Origin: an uncultured Anaerotignum sp.
Lineage (GTDB): Bacteria; Bacillota; Clostridia; Lachnospirales; Anaerotignaceae
Length of the DNA stretch: 64,000 bases
Direction: 5' to 3'
Assembly: GCA_910578425.1 (NCBI GenBank)
Contig: CAJTQX010000006.1
Span: 16,616 to 80,615, forward strand
A program made the translations under genes and the position numbers. This document shows, piece after piece, positions 34,078 through 43,085 of this stretch. Every line of letters begins with the position of its first letter. Position 1 is the first letter of the stretch. The notes below the pieces were generated by a model. It made no database searches. It saw only the letters and a program-made list of their open reading frames with translations, and was not told the DNA's origin.

Positions 34078-34458
34078 TTATTTCTTCTCTGCGATTTCCT
34101 GCAAATAATGCTCCTTCATACAGGCAAATGTTTCCTGACTGATGCAGTGCTCCATCCGGCAGGCGTCCTCCAATGCGATTTCCTCGCTCACACCAATGCC
34201 GATCAGCATTTGTGAAATGACACAATGCCTTTCATACGTCCGTTCCGCGATTTCGCGCCCCTTGTCTGTCAAGACGATGCGCCCTTTTTCTTCTATCTGC
34301 ACATATCCCTCTGTTTTCAGCTTCTTCATGGCATTGCTGATGCTGGGTTTGCTGAAGCCAAGCTCAGTCGCAATATCCACAGAACGCACAAAGCCTGTCC
34401 GCTGGTTCAGAATATAGATTGTTTCCAGATAATTCTCCATAGACTCCTGTATTTTCAT
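34078..34458 (-). CDS. DtxR/MntR-family metal-dependent repressor
   Basis: 126 residues: winged helix (ENYLETIYILNQRTGFVRSV, LGFSKPSISNAMKKLKTEGY) and the metal-binding/dimer domain with E-RHCVISQ, LEDACRMEH and ISQET. Length corresponds to MntR-like members without an SH3 domain. It would sense Mn2+ or Fe2+ and repress uptake genes, but no metal transporter is near. ATG at 34458 follows GGAAAGGGG; the frame to 34515 is not preceded by a ribosome site. Confidence 0.88.
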   Translation of the reverse strand: MKIQESMENYLETIYILNQRTGFVRSVDIATELGFSKPSISNAMKKLKTEGYVQIEEKGRIVLTDKGREIAERTYERHCVISQMLIGIGVSEEIALEDACRMEHCISQETFACMKEHYLQEIAEKK

Positions 34459-34640
34459 CCTGCGTCCCCTTTCCTTCTTTCCTCTTATGGTAACAAAAAA
34501 ACAGGGGCTTGACAATGCTTTTCTTTGCCCCTGTCAAAGGGAAAAAGGTGCGCATATACTTTGCGGAAAAGCTCCTTTCTCTTCGGGATTTTTTACAAGA
34601 TATTCCCGTCAGTCCATGCATTTTTTTTGCAATTTTTTTA

Positions 34641-34656
34641 TTGACTTTTCAGTCAA
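34641..34656. promoter_or_regulatory. Palindromic box upstream of the DtxR-type gene
   Basis: Perfect dyad TTGACT-TTTC-AGTCAA. It lies in the AT-rich region upstream of the DtxR-type gene and could be its operator or contain a promoter. The rest of 34459-34906 has an 8-bp hairpin ACAGGGGC/GCCCCTGT (34501-34534) and, at about 34698-34800 minus, a short remnant frame ending KQAMLKYDWQTLR that I cannot place. Confidence 0.4.
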
Positions 34657-34870
34657 AATAAGGCATGATATTGCTAGCGATAAATGCGGCAGCATGCTTA
34701 TCTGAGCGTCTGCCAATCGTATTTTAACATTGCTTGCTTCTGTAGTTTGGGGTTTTCTCCTAACGCCAAACTATTTTGAATCAAACTTTTCATCTCTTCT
34801 TGCCATTGTCTGTAAACACAGCGGAACGCCCCCTAACTGTTCTTCTGTGTGGCAGTGGCAACCCTTACGC

Positions 34871-34898
34871 AGCGGCTTTCTCCCCCAAGAAAGCCGCT
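34871..34898 (-). terminator. Hairpin after the GNAT gene
   Basis: 11-bp perfect stem AGCGGCTTTCT (34871-34881) / AGAAAGCCGCT (34888-34898), nine bases after the stop of the GNAT gene. No clear T-run. Confidence 0.55.
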
Positions 34899-34906
34899 GT
34901 ACCCCT

Positions 34907-35401
34907 TTATGCGTGAAAACCGCCTGATTCCAAATCTTTTACCATAATAAGCTCCTCTTCTTTTTCTTCCCATACACAGAATCCTGCGGTCCGGTATAAC
35001 CTTACCGCGTCGTTCGCCCGCTGCACGGAAAGGGAAACTCTCGCATAACCATCTTTCGCAAGCAGGGCAAGCATTTCCCGTAACAATACAGTTCCAATCC
35101 CCTTTCCTCTGTATGCAGGATATAAAGACATCGCCAGCGAAGGCGTTTTTTCATCAATATGCCCATAATCCTCCATAATCCTCGTCCAGACCGCGCCCAC
35201 GATTTTCCCATTCTCTTCCGCGACAAGCCCCCTGTCGTTAGGCTCCTGCCCAAAGCCCTCCGTATATACCCGAAGCTCCGGTAATGCGATGACAGATTTC
35301 GGCGGCAGTTCCACGCCATCCGGCACAAAAATCGCCTCATATAAAAAATCCTCCAGGCAGCCATATTCCGCTTTCCTGATTTTTCGTATTCTGTAATCCA
35401 T
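34907..35401 (-). CDS. GNAT-family N-acetyltransferase
   Basis: 164 residues. The acetyl-CoA site is SLYPAYRGKGIGTVLLREM (R/QxxGxG/A motif) with LSVQRANDAVRLYRTAGFCV afterwards, a typical RimI/GNAT end. It acetylates an amine of unknown identity. ATG at 35401 is preceded by GGGAGG at six bases; the longer frame overlaps the promoter of the divergent Kbl-like gene. Confidence 0.88.
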   Translation of the reverse strand: MDYRIRKIRKAEYGCLEDFLYEAIFVPDGVELPPKSVIALPELRVYTEGFGQEPNDRGLVAEENGKIVGAVWTRIMEDYGHIDEKTPSLAMSLYPAYRGKGIGTVLLREMLALLAKDGYARVSLSVQRANDAVRLYRTAGFCVWEEKEEELIMVKDLESGGFHA

Positions 35402-35524
35402 GTCCGTCCTCCCTTTTTTCCATTGTAGCATATGCCAAAATCCCCCGCAAGCACTCCCTTTGTGCAAAAGATATCCCCAAAAATATTCCGAAACCGAACA
35501 TATCGAAAAGTATCGCTTACCCAT

Positions 35525-35553
35525 TTGAGTTTTTTTCCATTTTGTAGTATGAT
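35525..35553 (+). promoter_or_regulatory. Promoter of the Kbl-like gene
   Basis: TTGAGT (35525-35530), 17-base spacer, TATGAT (35548-35553). Confidence 0.6.
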
Positions 35554-35614
35554 ACCCATATACCAGAAAACGGGCGGGATTCCTGCCCAGACAACTCAGA
35601 AAGAAGGTTTTTTT

Positions 35615-36727
35615 ATGTATCGTACACTGTACGGCCCTCAGGGCGGCCATATCAATCTGGACGGACGCGATGTTATCAATATGGCGTCCAACAACTATCT
35701 CGGTCTGGCGAACCATCCCGCGCTTGTCGCAGCGGCAAAAGAAGCCATCGACCAGTTCGGCGTTGGGCCCTGTGCAAGCCGCAATATCGTCGGGAATTTT
35801 ACAATCCATGATGAATTAGAGGAAAAACTCGCAAAATTCAAGGATGTCGAGGCAACGCTTGTCTTCAACTGCGGCGTTTCCGCGAATTCCGGCGTAATCC
35901 CCTGCCTTGTCGGCAAAGGCGATACTATTTACAGCGATGAGCTCAATCATGGCAGCATCATTGACGGCTGCCGTCTTTCCCGCGCGGAAATTAAGGTTTT
36001 CAAGCATATGGACATGGATTCTCTTGAGGCAAAGCTGAAAGAACCTGTAACCGGCAAACGGCTTATCATCACAGACGGCGTATTCAGCATGGACGGCGAT
36101 CTCGCGCCTCTGCCCGATATGGCTGACCTCGCCGATAAATACGGCGCGACGCTTGTTGTGGACGATGCGCATGGCGATGGCGTTATGGGCCCTTACGGCA
36201 AAGGAACAGTGGAACATTTTGGCCTGCGCGACCGTATCCATATCGAAACAGGTTCCCTTTCCAAGGCATTCGGCGCGGCCGGCGGCTTTGTGGCAGGCTC
36301 CCGCGAGCTGATCGACAAAATCCGCCCGCAGGCAAGAAGTTTTATTTTTACCGCATCTCCCCTTGCTCCCTGTCTGACAGCGGCCGCTCTGAAAGCCGTT
36401 GAGATGGTTTCCGCAGATGATTCCCTTGTAAAAAAACTATGGGAAAATCGGGAATATTTCGCAGCACGTATGCAGAAACTGGGGCTGAACATCGGCTCTA
36501 CCGTTACGCCTGTTATCCCCGTTATTGTGGGCGAGGGCGAAAAAGCACAGCAGATGAGCCAGTCGCTTTATGAAAAAGGTATTTATGCACAGGGGCTGCA
36601 ATTCCCCGTTGTCCCCCGCGGTGCGGCACGTCTGCGCGTAATGGTTTCTGCGGCGCATACCAAAGAAGACCTGGACCGTGCTGCCGATGCAATCGAGGCA
36701 AGCGCGAAGGAACTCGGCCTGCTTTAA
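35615..36727 (+). CDS. Kbl-like PLP enzyme (glycine C-acetyltransferase/2-amino-3-ketobutyrate CoA ligase type)
   Basis: 370 residues of the alpha-oxoamine synthase family: INMASNNYLGLANHP, DELNHGSIIDGCRLS, DDAHGDGVMG, and the PLP lysine in GSLSKAFGAAGGFV. The family condenses an acyl-CoA with an amino acid; Kbl splits 2-amino-3-ketobutyrate in threonine breakdown. It is about 25 residues shorter at the N-terminus than usual Kbl, beginning MYRTLYGPQGG; GAAGG upstream supports this start and no extension looks coding. No threonine dehydrogenase gene is near, so the exact reaction (Kbl, BioF or other) is open. Confidence 0.85.
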   Translation: MYRTLYGPQGGHINLDGRDVINMASNNYLGLANHPALVAAAKEAIDQFGVGPCASRNIVGNFTIHDELEEKLAKFKDVEATLVFNCGVSANSGVIPCLVGKGDTIYSDELNHGSIIDGCRLSRAEIKVFKHMDMDSLEAKLKEPVTGKRLIITDGVFSMDGDLAPLPDMADLADKYGATLVVDDAHGDGVMGPYGKGTVEHFGLRDRIHIETGSLSKAFGAAGGFVAGSRELIDKIRPQARSFIFTASPLAPCLTAAALKAVEMVSADDSLVKKLWENREYFAARMQKLGLNIGSTVTPVIPVIVGEGEKAQQMSQSLYEKGIYAQGLQFPVVPRGAARLRVMVSAAHTKEDLDRAADAIEASAKELGLL

Positions 36728-36925
36728 CAGAAAACACCCAAAACAGAGCATAGGCTGAAAACCTGTTCACTGTCCTGGGAAATACCGAATATATCTGAAT
36801 TTTGCCGCCGGATAAAGGAGATCTTTCGCAGGAATACTGTATGTATTTCAAAAATACATACAAAGTATGGCAGTAAAAGACCGGTAGAGCCAGTGTTTGA
36901 AAAGTTGCTGAACGGATTTTGGAAC

Positions 36926-36975
36926 AAAAACGAGGTGCGAGAAGCCATTTTCCGCTTTTCACACCCCGTTTTTCT
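36926..36975. terminator. Terminator between Kbl-like and kinase genes
   Basis: A long stem of about 20 bp with a few G-T pairs and mismatches (AAAAACGAGGTGCGAGAAG / CTTTTCACACCCCGTTTTT). It lies 200 bases after the Kbl-like stop and 18 bases after the stop of the convergent kinase gene, so mainly serves the latter. Confidence 0.65.
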
Positions 36976-36992
36976 ATTGTCTTCAAATTTTC

Positions 36993-39578
36993 CTATTTCA
37001 GATATTTTTTCAGCTTGCGAACAACTGCCTGAATGTCAATCGGCTTTGCCAGATGATCATTCATACCACATTCCAGACACCTTTGAATATCCTCCGAAAA
37101 AGCGTCCGCCGTCATCGCAATAATAGGAATGTCCACATCCTCACGCTCCAGCCTCCGTATCGCTCTGGTAGCTTCGTAGCCGTCCATCTCGGGCATCCGC
37201 ACGTCCATAAGTATCGCATCATAATATCCGGCTGGCGATTTTTCAAATTTCTCAAGGCATATCCGCCCGTTTTCTGCCCAGTCCAGTTTCAGTTCCAGCA
37301 CAGAAAGCAGCTCCCCTGCGACTTCCCAGTTCAGTTCATTATCCTCCGCAAGCAAAACACGTTTTCCTTTCAGCTCCAGATTGTTCTCCTCTTTGGAAAC
37401 ATTGGTTTCTTCCACCGCTTTGCCTGTGAATGTTTTCAAAGCGTCATACAGAACAGACCGGAACATCGGCCTGGGAATAAATCCGAAAATTCCCGCCTTT
37501 CTGGCTTCTTCCTCCATGCCGCTCCAATCGCAGGCGGAAAGCAGCAATGTCGGGCTGTTTTCCCCGAAGCTCTGCCGAATCCTCCGCGCGGCCTCTATCC
37601 CGTTCATATCCGGCAGCTTCCAGCCCAACAGCATCAACTGGTAAGCATCGTTCCGGCGGAAATGTTCGTCCGCCAGCTCCAATGCGCGTTCCGCATCTGT
37701 ACACCATTCCGCGCGCAAACCAAGCGACTGCAAAGACTGCACCACGCTGGTACACAGCCATTCATCCTCGTCCACAACCAGCAGTTTCCAGTCGGCAAGC
37801 GCGGTATCCGGCTCCTGCCCTTCCGCCTTCGCCAAATCCAGTACAACATGGAACTCACTGCCCTTCCCCTGTTCGCTGTGGACAGAAATGCTGCCGCCCA
37901 TTGCGTCTACGATGCACTTCGTGATTGCCATGCCCAGCCCAGACCCTTCCGTTTTCTGCACACGGGCGTTATCCTCTCTGCTGAAGGAGTCGAAAATGAC
38001 CTTCTGATATTCCCTTGACATGCCGATGCCCGTATCGCTCACAATAAAATGCGTGCGGACACAGGAAGTATCCTCCGGCAACGCTTCCTGATAAACCGCA
38101 GCCCGTACAGAGCCCTGCTCCGGCGTAAATTTCACGGCATTGCCCAACAGGTTGATCAGCACCTGATTCAGCCGCACACTGTCACAGCATACATCCTCCG
38201 AAAGAATTTCATACGCCGCCGCGTCAAACTGCTGGTTTTTCGCTTTAACCTGCGGCTGCATAATATTAACGATACTGTCCATCACATCCCGCAGAGATAC
38301 CGGTTCAATATTCAGCGTCATTTTCCCGCTTTCGATCTTTGAAATATCCAGAACGTCATTGATCAGCCCCAGCAGGTGCTTGCTGGATACCGAAATTTTA
38401 CGCAGATATTCCTGCACCCTGGCAGCATCGTTCGCATGGGACATTGCCAAAGCCGTCATACCTATAATAGCGTTCATCGGTGTACGGATATCATGGCTCA
38501 TGCTGGAAAGAAAATCCTGCTTTGCCGCATTGGCATACTCCGCCTCTTTCCGCGCCTTTTCCGCTGTCTCCCGCGCAATATCCATTTCCTTATTCACGCG
38601 CTCCAGCTCTAATACCTGCTTTCGGAATACCCTGAAATACTGATAAAATACACCAAGGAGCATAGCGATTACGGCAAAGGAAGAAACATAAACGATAGTC
38701 AGCCAGTGAATGCCCATACCGGCAATCGCATGATCCAGCCCGTCAAACGGCAGCACTGTCACCAGATACCATTCGCAGTATGGCAGGTCGGTGCAGTACA
38801 GATGGCAGCGCGATTCGCCGTTTTGCAGTATCACAGAATAATCCTCCCCCGCGTTCATTGCGGAGGTCAGTTGTCTGATATAAAAATCCGCCTCCTGACT
38901 CTGCCCCTCAAAAATGCGGTAAAGCCTGTCAAAATAATTATTATTCGCGCTCTCCGTATCCCTCACCACAAAGCTGCCGTCATTGCGTATGACATAGGAA
39001 TATACCAGAGAGCTGTCCGAATCGAGAAACAGCACCTCACCCATATATCTGGAAGAAAGCCCCACAACAATAGCAAGGCTGGATTCCCCATTCTCCATGG
39101 GATACTCGCAGGGAACGCCGAACAAAATGACGTCCTCCCCGCTGCCATCCACGCCGGACGCCATTTTGCGCTTTCCGTTTTTCAGGCTTTCCAAAAACTG
39201 CTCCGGATGATTGAGCTGCACAGAATCTCCGTAAATCATTTCAATCTCGCCGTCAGAGGAATACAGGGCGGCACACAAAAAGTGTCTTGCCTTCGCGCCA
39301 TATTCGATTGCTGCTTTTGAACCATAGCTGGAGGTTGTTTCATCCGTCGCAATATGCGCTATGGATTCTGCCATCGTCAGACGGAGATCAATGATTGTTT
39401 CAAAATGCAGTGATACCTGCTCATTCATTCCAGCCATATAAGCCGCGCCAATATTTTCAATCGTGCCATGGCTCATCTTTTGAATGGATATTCCCAAAAA
39501 AGCAAATATCACAATATTCAGGCATAATACCAATGCTATACTGATTTTTAAGAAACGTGGAAAAACCATGTTTTTCAC
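36993..39578 (-). CDS. Hybrid sensor histidine kinase with Cache-type sensor and two receiver domains
   Basis: 861 residues: membrane segment near 10-32, extracellular Cache-like region to about 285, second membrane segment near 287-312, coiled coil, HisKA with phospho-His in SMSHDIRTPMN near 365, ATPase (NLLGNAVKF, DTGIGM, GSGLGMAI). The first receiver (LLVVDEDE) has LMLLGWKLPDMNG with Gly at the phospho-Asp position, so it cannot be phosphorylated there; the second (LLAEDNE, ILMDVRMPEMDG) is intact. The start is GTG at 39578, seven bases after GGAGG. Output probably goes by phosphorelay to an Hpt protein elsewhere. It lies 58 bases downstream of the next kinase gene and is likely co-transcribed with it. 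Confidence 0.9.
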   Translation of the reverse strand: MKNMVFPRFLKISIALVLCLNIVIFAFLGISIQKMSHGTIENIGAAYMAGMNEQVSLHFETIIDLRLTMAESIAHIATDETTSSYGSKAAIEYGAKARHFLCAALYSSDGEIEMIYGDSVQLNHPEQFLESLKNGKRKMASGVDGSGEDVILFGVPCEYPMENGESSLAIVVGLSSRYMGEVLFLDSDSSLVYSYVIRNDGSFVVRDTESANNNYFDRLYRIFEGQSQEADFYIRQLTSAMNAGEDYSVILQNGESRCHLYCTDLPYCEWYLVTVLPFDGLDHAIAGMGIHWLTIVYVSSFAVIAMLLGVFYQYFRVFRKQVLELERVNKEMDIARETAEKARKEAEYANAAKQDFLSSMSHDIRTPMNAIIGMTALAMSHANDAARVQEYLRKISVSSKHLLGLINDVLDISKIESGKMTLNIEPVSLRDVMDSIVNIMQPQVKAKNQQFDAAAYEILSEDVCCDSVRLNQVLINLLGNAVKFTPEQGSVRAAVYQEALPEDTSCVRTHFIVSDTGIGMSREYQKVIFDSFSREDNARVQKTEGSGLGMAITKCIVDAMGGSISVHSEQGKGSEFHVVLDLAKAEGQEPDTALADWKLLVVDEDEWLCTSVVQSLQSLGLRAEWCTDAERALELADEHFRRNDAYQLMLLGWKLPDMNGIEAARRIRQSFGENSPTLLLSACDWSGMEEEARKAGIFGFIPRPMFRSVLYDALKTFTGKAVEETNVSKEENNLELKGKRVLLAEDNELNWEVAGELLSVLELKLDWAENGRICLEKFEKSPAGYYDAILMDVRMPEMDGYEATRAIRRLEREDVDIPIIAMTADAFSEDIQRCLECGMNDHLAKPIDIQAVVRKLKKYLK

Positions 39579-39636
39579 ACTTTCTCACCTCCAAAGTTAT
39601 TTCAAAATCTGTAATGCGCATCGCTTTGCGTCCCCG

Positions 39637-42222
39637 TCAGCGTTTCAAACGTTTCATCGTTCTGAGCATCTTCCGGATATCCACCGGCTTTGCCAGATGT
39701 TCATTCATCCCTGCGTCTTTTGCCAGCGCGACGTCCTCCTCAAACGCGTTTGCCGAAAGCGCGATAATCGGAATGGTCTGCGCGTCTGCACGATCCAGAC
39801 TGCGTATCACACGGGACGCCTCATAGCCGCTCATAACCGGCATCATCAAATCCATCAGGATACAATCTATTGTTTCCGGCGCGGACGCCGTAAACGCATC
39901 CACAGCAGCCTTGCCGTTGATCGCCGTTACAACCTCTGCCCCTGCTTCTTTCAGCATAAATTCTACAATCTCACGGTTGATTTCATTATCCTCGACCAAA
40001 AGGACGCGCATTCCCGCAACTTCGCCCATATAATCCGGTTCTTCCGCAGCAGCATGCCGTCTGCCCCCTGCCTCATCGACGCGGAACGGAAGGGTAATAC
40101 GGACAACGCTCCCTCTGCCGACCTGACTGTCCACCTCAACAGTCCCTTTCATCTGGTCTACCAGCCTTTTCACGATGGACATGCCAAGTCCAACGCCATT
40201 ATAGTGCGTTCTCGAATCCTGATGCTCCTGTGTAAAAGGCTCAAAAATATGCGGCTTAAATTCCTCCCCGATACCAATTCCCGTATCTTCAACCACAAAC
40301 TGATACTCTGCTATACCGTTTTGGTATGCAGTTTCTTTGACCTGCACAAATACAGAGCCGCGAGGGCGGTTATACTTGAGGGCATTGTCGATAACATTCA
40401 TCAAAATCTGTTTCAGGTACAGCGGATTGCCGACCAGTTTGTTATGCTGCACCCCTTCCTCTTTTAACTCCAAATGGATATTCTGTGTCTCCGCCTGTGC
40501 GGACAGGATCATAATGCAGTTTTCCAGTGTATCATGCAGGCCAAACGGTTCCTCTACCACTGCCGGTCTGCCGCTCTCCAGCTTGCTGACCTGAAGAACA
40601 TCGTTGACCAGAGAAAGCAGATGTTCCGTTGATACGCGGATTTTCTCCCTGCATTCTTCCTGCAATTTCATATCTTCCTGCCGTCTCTCCATAATAGCCA
40701 GCATTCCCATAATCCCGTTAATCGGTGTGCGGAGGTCATGCGACATATGCGAAAGAAATTCGCTCTTTGCCGAATCTGCCTGCCTGACCTTTTCCAGAAG
40801 CTTCATAATGTCCTGTTCCTGCTTCTTCCTTGTCATCATGGTCTCCGTAATATCCTGATGGTACCCGTTCAGGCAGGCTCCGGCTTTTTTGAATGTTTTA
40901 TCCGGTACGCCGCCGCAGCGGACATATATTCTCCCCAGCTTCGGATGGTTCCAGGGATAAATTACCTCGGAACGCCCGTTTTCCAATATCTCCCGCACAG
41001 CCTCCTGTACCATCTGTACATAGTCCGGCTCAATATTTTCAAACCAACGCCGGTAACATTCTTCCGGCCCGATTTCATCCGGCACTCCCAAAAGGATTCG
41101 CATGGTGCGGTCTGTATACATCCTGGGCTGGCAGCCTTCTTCCAGCTCAATCGTCCAGATGCCGGTCCTGGCTCCTTCCAGAATATTTTCCAGGCTGCGC
41201 CTTGCTTCCAGCCTGTACTTCTCTTCCTGTTCCACGACAGCATTGACGTCCCTCTGTGCAAAAATCGCGCAGTTTTCTCCCGCTGTCCATTCTGCCGCGG
41301 AAAAATGCATTTCCAAATGCTTCCGTCCGCATGAGCTTTCTTTTACCTGGTAACGAACAGAAAACTTTTTCTTTTCCCTGAGCTGCGCAAGCACATACTC
41401 TTTCTTTGTTACAGTGCGGAGCCGTTCCTGATCCAACGGTATCACATGCTGCGAAATATACCGCTCCATAGCCGTCTGATAGCCGTCCTCAAAACTGACC
41501 GCCCAGTCTATTCCCATCTGTTCGCTGTCCCGATATGTCTCGCATTCTCCGGTATCAAAGTTCACCTGATAAATTCCCAGATAATCCACGCTGAGGGCAT
41601 GGAGGACGTTATAGCTTCGCTTTTGAAGCTCGCGGACCAGATTGCGCCGCCTTAAAGAAGAAACAATGAAATATGCCGCCGTCTGGAGCATATTCGACGC
41701 ATACTCCAGCGACTTCGCGGGCGGGTTGTCCACGCCGTAATAACCAATGAGCTTTTTGCCATCATAAAGGGGAACTGCCACAAGGGAATGGATTTTCTGA
41801 CGCTTCAGGGTTTCATATTGGAGGAAATCCGTTTCCCGAATTTCTTCCAGATCCCTGATAACAATATGCCTGCCAATGCCGAAATTCCGGTACCAGCTTG
41901 CGGATACCTCCGGCGGAACGTTTTGAAGATTATCTTTTTCGGGCTCCACCCCGTCGGCTACCCATTCATATGTATTGTCATCGCAGCCGTATTCGTTCTG
42001 CTCAAAAATATATGTCCTGTCTCCGTTCATCGCTTTTCCAAGATGCTCCAGCAGCACTTCCAGAGACTGATCCGGCGTTTCTTCCAGCAGAGCGACACGA
42101 AGGGCTTCATTGATGACTGCTTCCAGATTTTGAACGCTCCACATAACACAATTCTGTTCACAGTTTTCATCGGACGTACTATCCTTAGTGGCTCGTTCAA
42201 AAAAATCCCTTGAATTATCCAT
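39637..42222 (-). CDS. Cytoplasmic hybrid histidine kinase (GAF-PAS-PAS-HK-REC)
   Basis: 861 residues. A GAF-like sensor (about 50-190; IHSLVAVPLYDGKKLIGYYG) is followed by two PAS-like regions (YNVLHALSVDYLGIYQVN; NILEGARTGIWTIELEEG). HisKA follows with phospho-His in FLSHMSHDLRTPING, then ATPase (NVIDNALKYNR, DTGIGIG, GVGLGMSIV) and a receiver with intact Asp (CILMDLMMPVMSG). I start at MDNSRDFFER (42222), preceded by GGAGG at eight bases; the frame extending to 42513 would add a hydrophobic stretch but has no ribosome site and overlaps a repeat. Probably senses a soluble signal. No GGDEF/EAL or Hpt gene is close. Confidence 0.88.
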   Translation of the reverse strand: MDNSRDFFERATKDSTSDENCEQNCVMWSVQNLEAVINEALRVALLEETPDQSLEVLLEHLGKAMNGDRTYIFEQNEYGCDDNTYEWVADGVEPEKDNLQNVPPEVSASWYRNFGIGRHIVIRDLEEIRETDFLQYETLKRQKIHSLVAVPLYDGKKLIGYYGVDNPPAKSLEYASNMLQTAAYFIVSSLRRRNLVRELQKRSYNVLHALSVDYLGIYQVNFDTGECETYRDSEQMGIDWAVSFEDGYQTAMERYISQHVIPLDQERLRTVTKKEYVLAQLREKKKFSVRYQVKESSCGRKHLEMHFSAAEWTAGENCAIFAQRDVNAVVEQEEKYRLEARRSLENILEGARTGIWTIELEEGCQPRMYTDRTMRILLGVPDEIGPEECYRRWFENIEPDYVQMVQEAVREILENGRSEVIYPWNHPKLGRIYVRCGGVPDKTFKKAGACLNGYHQDITETMMTRKKQEQDIMKLLEKVRQADSAKSEFLSHMSHDLRTPINGIMGMLAIMERRQEDMKLQEECREKIRVSTEHLLSLVNDVLQVSKLESGRPAVVEEPFGLHDTLENCIMILSAQAETQNIHLELKEEGVQHNKLVGNPLYLKQILMNVIDNALKYNRPRGSVFVQVKETAYQNGIAEYQFVVEDTGIGIGEEFKPHIFEPFTQEHQDSRTHYNGVGLGMSIVKRLVDQMKGTVEVDSQVGRGSVVRITLPFRVDEAGGRRHAAAEEPDYMGEVAGMRVLLVEDNEINREIVEFMLKEAGAEVVTAINGKAAVDAFTASAPETIDCILMDLMMPVMSGYEASRVIRSLDRADAQTIPIIALSANAFEEDVALAKDAGMNEHLAKPVDIRKMLRTMKRLKR

Positions 42223-42487
42223 AAGCTTGTCCTCCAAATAGGCTATTTTCTGGCCATGATCACGATATCTGCAAATTCTGAAACGGAGAAATTCTTCTCC
42301 GAAAATTTTCGTATCCGTATTCATACGGCTGCGCTTTGTCCTTCCGCTCCGCCGCACAATCAGCAAAATCTTTGTCATAATACCATATGCTCCCAGACAC
42401 GTCAATAAATAAAGTAGATTTAAAAAATAAATGAATCTGAAAAGCAGTAAAACTGTACTGCGGCTATACAAAATATCACTTCCCTGC

Positions 42488-42551
42488 TTTCGCCTGACAG
42501 GAGGGATACACACCTTTTCAGCCGTATATACTCTTTGTCAGGCGAAGGTAA
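42488..42551 (-). repeat. Family C hairpin repeat, diverged copy
   Basis: Minus-strand sequence CCTTCGCCTGACAAAGAGTA then TATACGGC, closed by TGTCAGGCGAA. It shares CCTTCGC(Y)TGACAA and GTATATACGGC with the hairpin at 9996-10045. Confidence 0.6.
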
Positions 42552-42581
42552 GGAATCACAAAGTATTACAGGAAATCAGGA

Positions 42582-42775
42582 GTGAAATCTGTTGCACTTA
42601 ACGCACACAGTGGAAATGAGAAGCAAAAAAGGAAACGAATCGGCCGCAAGGTTGGAAATTCGGTTGCGGCAATGCTGGGCGTGAGCATCACTTTGGTTAT
42701 GGTCTGTGTGTACTGATGTTCTACTGGCTCGCCATGTCCATATTGCAGAATGAATGTGTAAAGGGTTGATATCGC
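42582..42775 (+). pseudogene. N-terminal remnant of a transmembrane sensor/chemotaxis receptor
   Basis: The frame from 42582 reads KRKRIGRKVGNSVAAMLGVS and LVMVCVY, then stops at 42714; the next frame continues FYWLAMSILQNECVKG. Together they match the first membrane helix and the beginning of the Cache domain of Lachnospiraceae methyl-accepting or hybrid sensor proteins. Nothing follows, so it is a decayed 5' end. The region from 42776 to 43085 shows no gene. Confidence 0.45.
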
Positions 42776-42869
42776 CCTGACCGGCTGTCATACAGTGCGG
42801 AAGGCCGTCCCGCCTTCGGTATTTTCTGTCTGAAAAATATTTTTTTGCAAAAAAAGTCCGGCATGGGCG

Positions 42870-42918
42870 GCTTGACTTAAGAAAACAAATTTTTTACAAC
42901 TGATTTCTTAAGTCAAGC
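42870..42918. repeat. 15-bp perfect inverted repeat
   Basis: GCTTGACTTAAGAAA (42870-42884) and TTTCTTAAGTCAAGC (42904-42918), loop of 19 bases. It lies between the sensor remnant and the stop of the SLH gene. It has no T-run, so it is not an obvious terminator; a factor-binding site or small mobile hairpin is possible. Confidence 0.55.
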
Positions 42919-43085
42919 ACTGATGACTGTTGCCTGAGAAAATTTCTTCTAAAATTCAGCCGCTCTGAAAAATCTTAATTTTCAGACGCTTCAAAAAATG
43001 AAATATTCTTATGGCAACGCCCATAATGCCGGACTTTCCGCATCCAGAGAGGTTTTGAATACTCTCCTTTCGCTTTTGTCAGTAA

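Noticed and set aside
42223..42513. N-terminal extension of the second kinase with a hydrophobic stretch
   Set aside because: No ribosome site, overlaps the hairpin repeat; GGAGG precedes the ATG at 42222.
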